7,338 nucleotides of DNA from 2-01-FULL-49-17 sp035549275 (GTDB taxonomy: Bacteria > Patescibacteriota > Minisyncoccia > 2-02-FULL-40-12 > GWA2-44-9): NCBI GenBank assembly GCA_035549275.1, contig DASZRH010000013.1, positions 1 through 7,338 of the forward strand. The letters are read 5' to 3'. Below are positions 5,549 through 7,338 of this stretch, piece after piece. Both the position numbers and the translations under genes were made by a program. Below the pieces are notes generated by a model, which saw nothing but the letters and a program-made list of their open reading frames with translations, made no database searches and was not told the DNA's origin. Each line of letters opens with the position of its first letter. The stretch's first letter is position 1.

Positions 5549-6613
5549 CTATTGCTGGAGCGAGGACGGAGGTTCTGAATGCGGTTCATCGAGCGACTCT
5601 TTTTCTCCCATTTCGATCACGTTTTGAACGCGATCCACCAGGAGGCCGACGCGTTTCTCGCTGTCATCGTAGGCTGAACGCGCGTTGGCGAGGTGGGCTC
5701 CAAGCTTGCGGAATCCTTCCGCAAGCTTGGAGCCGTCAATCGCGATGCGCTCCAAGCGCTTCATAATATCCTTGGTTTGCTTGTTGAACTCCACGTCTTT
5801 GAACCAATGCCGGATAGCCGAAATGGACAAGGCGAACGTATTGGGCGACACCAGAAATACTTTCTTAGCCCGGGCATAGCTCGGAATATCCACGTCCTTG
5901 ATGTTGTTGATAATCTCGTAGTACACGGTTTCCGCCGGCACATACATCAGGGCCAGATCGGTTGTTCCCTCCGACGGCAAAATATATTTGTTCGCGATTT
6001 CGTCGATTTTCTTTTTGACATCGCCGTAGAACGCCCTGCGATGAATGTCCCGCTGCATATCATTCTCGGCGTTGACCATTTTTTCAAAATTTTCCCAATT
6101 AAATTTAGCATCAATCGGCAGCAGCAGGTCGCTCGGCAGCTTCAAAGCCGCGTCCACGGCTTCGCCGGAACGGAAATAATGCTGTAATTCATAAAGATCG
6201 CGGGAGAAATACTGCTGGAGAGAGGCTTCAAGTGATTGTTCGCCCCAAATGCCGCGCAGCTTCGGCGATTTAAAAATATTCTGGAATGAAGAGATATCTT
6301 TGACCGATTCATGCATGGATTTCATGTTCTCCTGAATCTGGGTCATGTTCTGCGTAAAGCTTTGAACCTGGCGGCTGACGGAGTCGGTTGCGCGTTCGGA
6401 TGCTTGGCGCGTCTTTTCAAGCTGGTCAGCGATGGCGCGAGAGCTTCCCTGCAATTGTTCGCTCATAACTTGCGTGAGCGCATCCAGCCGCTGATGCAGA
6501 ACCAGCGTTTCACCGGAATCTTGTTTGGCCGCGCGGCCTTTGTACGTCAGGTACAAATTGGCCAGCAATGCGCCAAGAATGGCAACGGAAATAATAGTAA
6601 GGGCGATAATCAT
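5549..6613 (-). CDS. rmuC: RmuC family DNA recombination protein
   Basis: A 354-residue RmuC-type protein. A single N-terminal membrane helix (1-24) is followed by a polar, Gln-rich, likely coiled-coil region (about 38-108) and the RmuC domain (about 112-335). Domain landmarks are LRGIWGEQSLEASLQQYF (119-136), ALKLPSDLLLPIDAKF (156-171), LALMYVPAETVYYEII (220-235) and KVFLVSPNTFALSI (251-264). E125, E129 and D168-A-K170 fit the PD-(D/E)XK nuclease-like active site proposed for the family. RmuC is known in E. coli for limiting recombination at inverted repeats; here the membrane helix would tether it to the membrane. The ATG at 6613 keeps the membrane helix intact, and no Shine-Dalgarno precedes it. 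The 36-nt gap after the ABC gene has no terminator, so co-transcription is possible. The gene contains a perfect 18-bp inverted repeat. Stop codon TAG. Confidence 0.93.
   Translation of the reverse strand: MIIALTIISVAILGALLANLYLTYKGRAAKQDSGETLVLHQRLDALTQVMSEQLQGSSRAIADQLEKTRQASERATDSVSRQVQSFTQNMTQIQENMKSMHESVKDISSFQNIFKSPKLRGIWGEQSLEASLQQYFSRDLYELQHYFRSGEAVDAALKLPSDLLLPIDAKFNWENFEKMVNAENDMQRDIHRRAFYGDVKKKIDEIANKYILPSEGTTDLALMYVPAETVYYEIINNIKDVDIPSYARAKKVFLVSPNTFALSISAIRHWFKDVEFNKQTKDIMKRLERIAIDGSKLAEGFRKLGAHLANARSAYDDSEKRVGLLVDRVQNVIEMGEKESLDEPHSEPPSSLQQ
5696..5734. repeat. Perfect 18-bp inverted repeat inside rmuC
   Basis: Left arm ggctccaagcttgcggaa (5696-5713) and right arm 5717-5734 are exact reverse complements with a 3-nt tcc loop. 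It encodes residues 294-306 of RmuC (GSKLAEGFRKLGA), a natural-looking part of the conserved C-terminal helix. No T-run follows on either strand. Stem length and loop size match the window's intergenic terminators. Confidence 0.92.
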
Positions 6614-6624
6614 AGGATACGCAT

Positions 6625-6633
6625 ATTCTACCA
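6625..6633 (-). promoter_or_regulatory. Putative extended -10 element before rmuC
   Basis: The minus strand reads TGG then TAGAAT (6633-6625), an extended -10 with 5 of 6 matches, ending 11 nt before the rmuC ATG. No convincing -35 is present at 15-18 nt. If used, the leader would be about 5 nt, too short for a ribosome binding site. The gene could instead be read through from the ABC gene. Confidence 0.35.
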
Positions 6634-6649
6634 GAACAGACGAGAAACG

Positions 6650-7338
6650 CTATTCGGGTTTAATCAGCCGGCGCAATTCGTCTTCGAGGCGATAAAATCC
6701 TTCCGAGCGCTTAACCCGCGGCCGCTCGAGCGGATTATGAATGACTTTTTCGATTTGGCCGGGCTGGCGAGTCATAACGGCAATCCGATCAGCCAATTCT
6801 ACAGCATCTTCGATGATGTGCGTGACCATGATAATAGTCGGTTTCCGTTCATGCCAAATCTGGAGAATTTCCTTGCGCAGCTCTTCAGCAGTAAATGAAT
6901 CGAGTTCCGAGAGCGGTTCGTCCATGAAAATAATCTTGGGATCGGTGGCCAGCGCCCGGGCAATGCCGACGCGCTGCCGCTGGCCGCCCGAGAGTTCGTG
7001 CGGGTAGGCGTTGGCGAATTTGGTCAAACCCAGCCGCTCCATTTCGATCGTGCTGCGGGGCCGGCGGGCGGCCAGCGGCTGGCGATTCAAACCCATCTCG
7101 ATATTTTCGCGCACCGTCAGCCACGGCAAGAGTGCGAATTGTTGGAACACAAAACTAACCGAATCGCGGGAAAATCCTTCGCCGAATTCAACCGAGCCCG
7201 TGAAGGTTTTTTCCAAGCCGCTCATAATCCGAAGCAGTGTTGATTTTCCGGAACCGGATGGCCCGACCAGAACAAAAAACTCGCCTGGATGGATTTCAAG
7301 GTCAATGTCCGCCAGTGCGCGGAGCTTCGCTCCGCGCA
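6650..7338 (-). CDS. ABC transporter ATP-binding protein, NitT/TauT type (N-terminus beyond window)
   Basis: The ATP-hydrolysing subunit of an importer, resembling nitrate/sulfonate/taurine (NitT/TauT/SsuB) ATPases. The frame is open to the right edge: 228 full codons are visible. Counting from the first full codon at 7336, Walker A GPSGSGKST is at 25-33 (7264-7238), the Q-loop FVFQQFALLPWLTVRENI at about 62-79, the signature LSGGQRQRVGIARAL at 115-129, Walker B IIFMDEP at 135-141 and the H-loop MVTHIIEDAVELADRI at 170-185. All catalytic elements are intact. The first in-window ATG (7225) lies after Walker A and cannot be the real start; only the extreme N-terminus (probably 15-30 residues) is missing. 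The ALLPW and IxEDAVxLADR patterns are typical of this subfamily. The permease and solute-binding protein are not here, so the substrate is unknown. The gene ends 36 nt before rmuC with no terminator. Stop codon TAG. Confidence 0.93.
   Translation of the reverse strand, partial: RGAKLRALADIDLEIHPGEFFVLVGPSGSGKSTLLRIMSGLEKTFTGSVEFGEGFSRDSVSFVFQQFALLPWLTVRENIEMGLNRQPLAARRPRSTIEMERLGLTKFANAYPHELSGGQRQRVGIARALATDPKIIFMDEPLSELDSFTAEELRKEILQIWHERKPTIIMVTHIIEDAVELADRIAVMTRQPGQIEKVIHNPLERPRVKRSEGFYRLEDELRRLIKPE
7316..7338. repeat. Perfect 10-bp inverted repeat at the right edge
   Basis: The arms tgcgcggagc (7316-7325) and gctccgcgca (7329-7338) are exact reverse complements around a ttc loop. The repeat lies in the ABC ATPase coding sequence (RGAKLRA) and ends exactly at the window edge, so the stem may be longer. 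Confidence 0.7.

Overview
The window is ordinary bacterial chromosome with moderate-to-high GC. All five genes are on the minus strand, so transcription runs from high to low coordinates. No rRNA, tRNA, insertion sequence, CRISPR array or phage gene is visible. The gene set (a secreted beta-helix protein with a Thr-Pro linker, a small MscS-like membrane protein, a proton-pumping pyrophosphatase, a compact RmuC and a NitT/TauT-type ABC ATPase) and the mostly Shine-Dalgarno-free starts would fit a Patescibacteria/CPR or other uncultured lineage. That placement is a low-confidence inference.

Layout in the direction of transcription: (1) 7338-6650, an ABC transporter ATPase cut by the right edge; its Walker A lies upstream of the first ATG available in the window, so the real start is outside. 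(2) 6613-5549, rmuC. (3) 5492-3489, hppA, a K+-independent type membrane pyrophosphatase, followed by a perfect 20-bp terminator stem. (4) 3347-2658, a five-helix MscS/CmpX-like protein with its own promoter and the only strong ribosome binding site, followed by a perfect 16-bp terminator stem. (5) 2563 to beyond base 1, a very large secreted protein with a signal peptide, an N-terminal beta-rich region, a right-handed beta-helix, a Thr/Pro/Ser linker and the start of another domain. It has no stop codon in the window and fills the left third.

The genes do not form one obvious pathway. The pyrophosphatase energises the membrane from pyrophosphate and the neighbouring MscS-like protein may respond to membrane tension, but the terminator and promoter between them argue for separate transcription. 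RmuC is a DNA-associated nuclease-fold protein, and the ATPase would power uptake of a small anion or amine with partners outside the window.

The more unusual signals are: -10-like boxes so close to three start codons that these mRNAs may be leaderless or nearly so; perfect short-loop inverted repeats inside coding sequence (18-bp stem in rmuC, 13-bp stem in the beta-helix gene, 10-bp stem in the ATPase gene); a four-run G-quadruplex motif in the Thr-Pro linker; a non-consensus acidic motif in the pyrophosphatase; and TAG as the stop codon of all four genes whose end is visible. I did not find a clear new multi-gene system.
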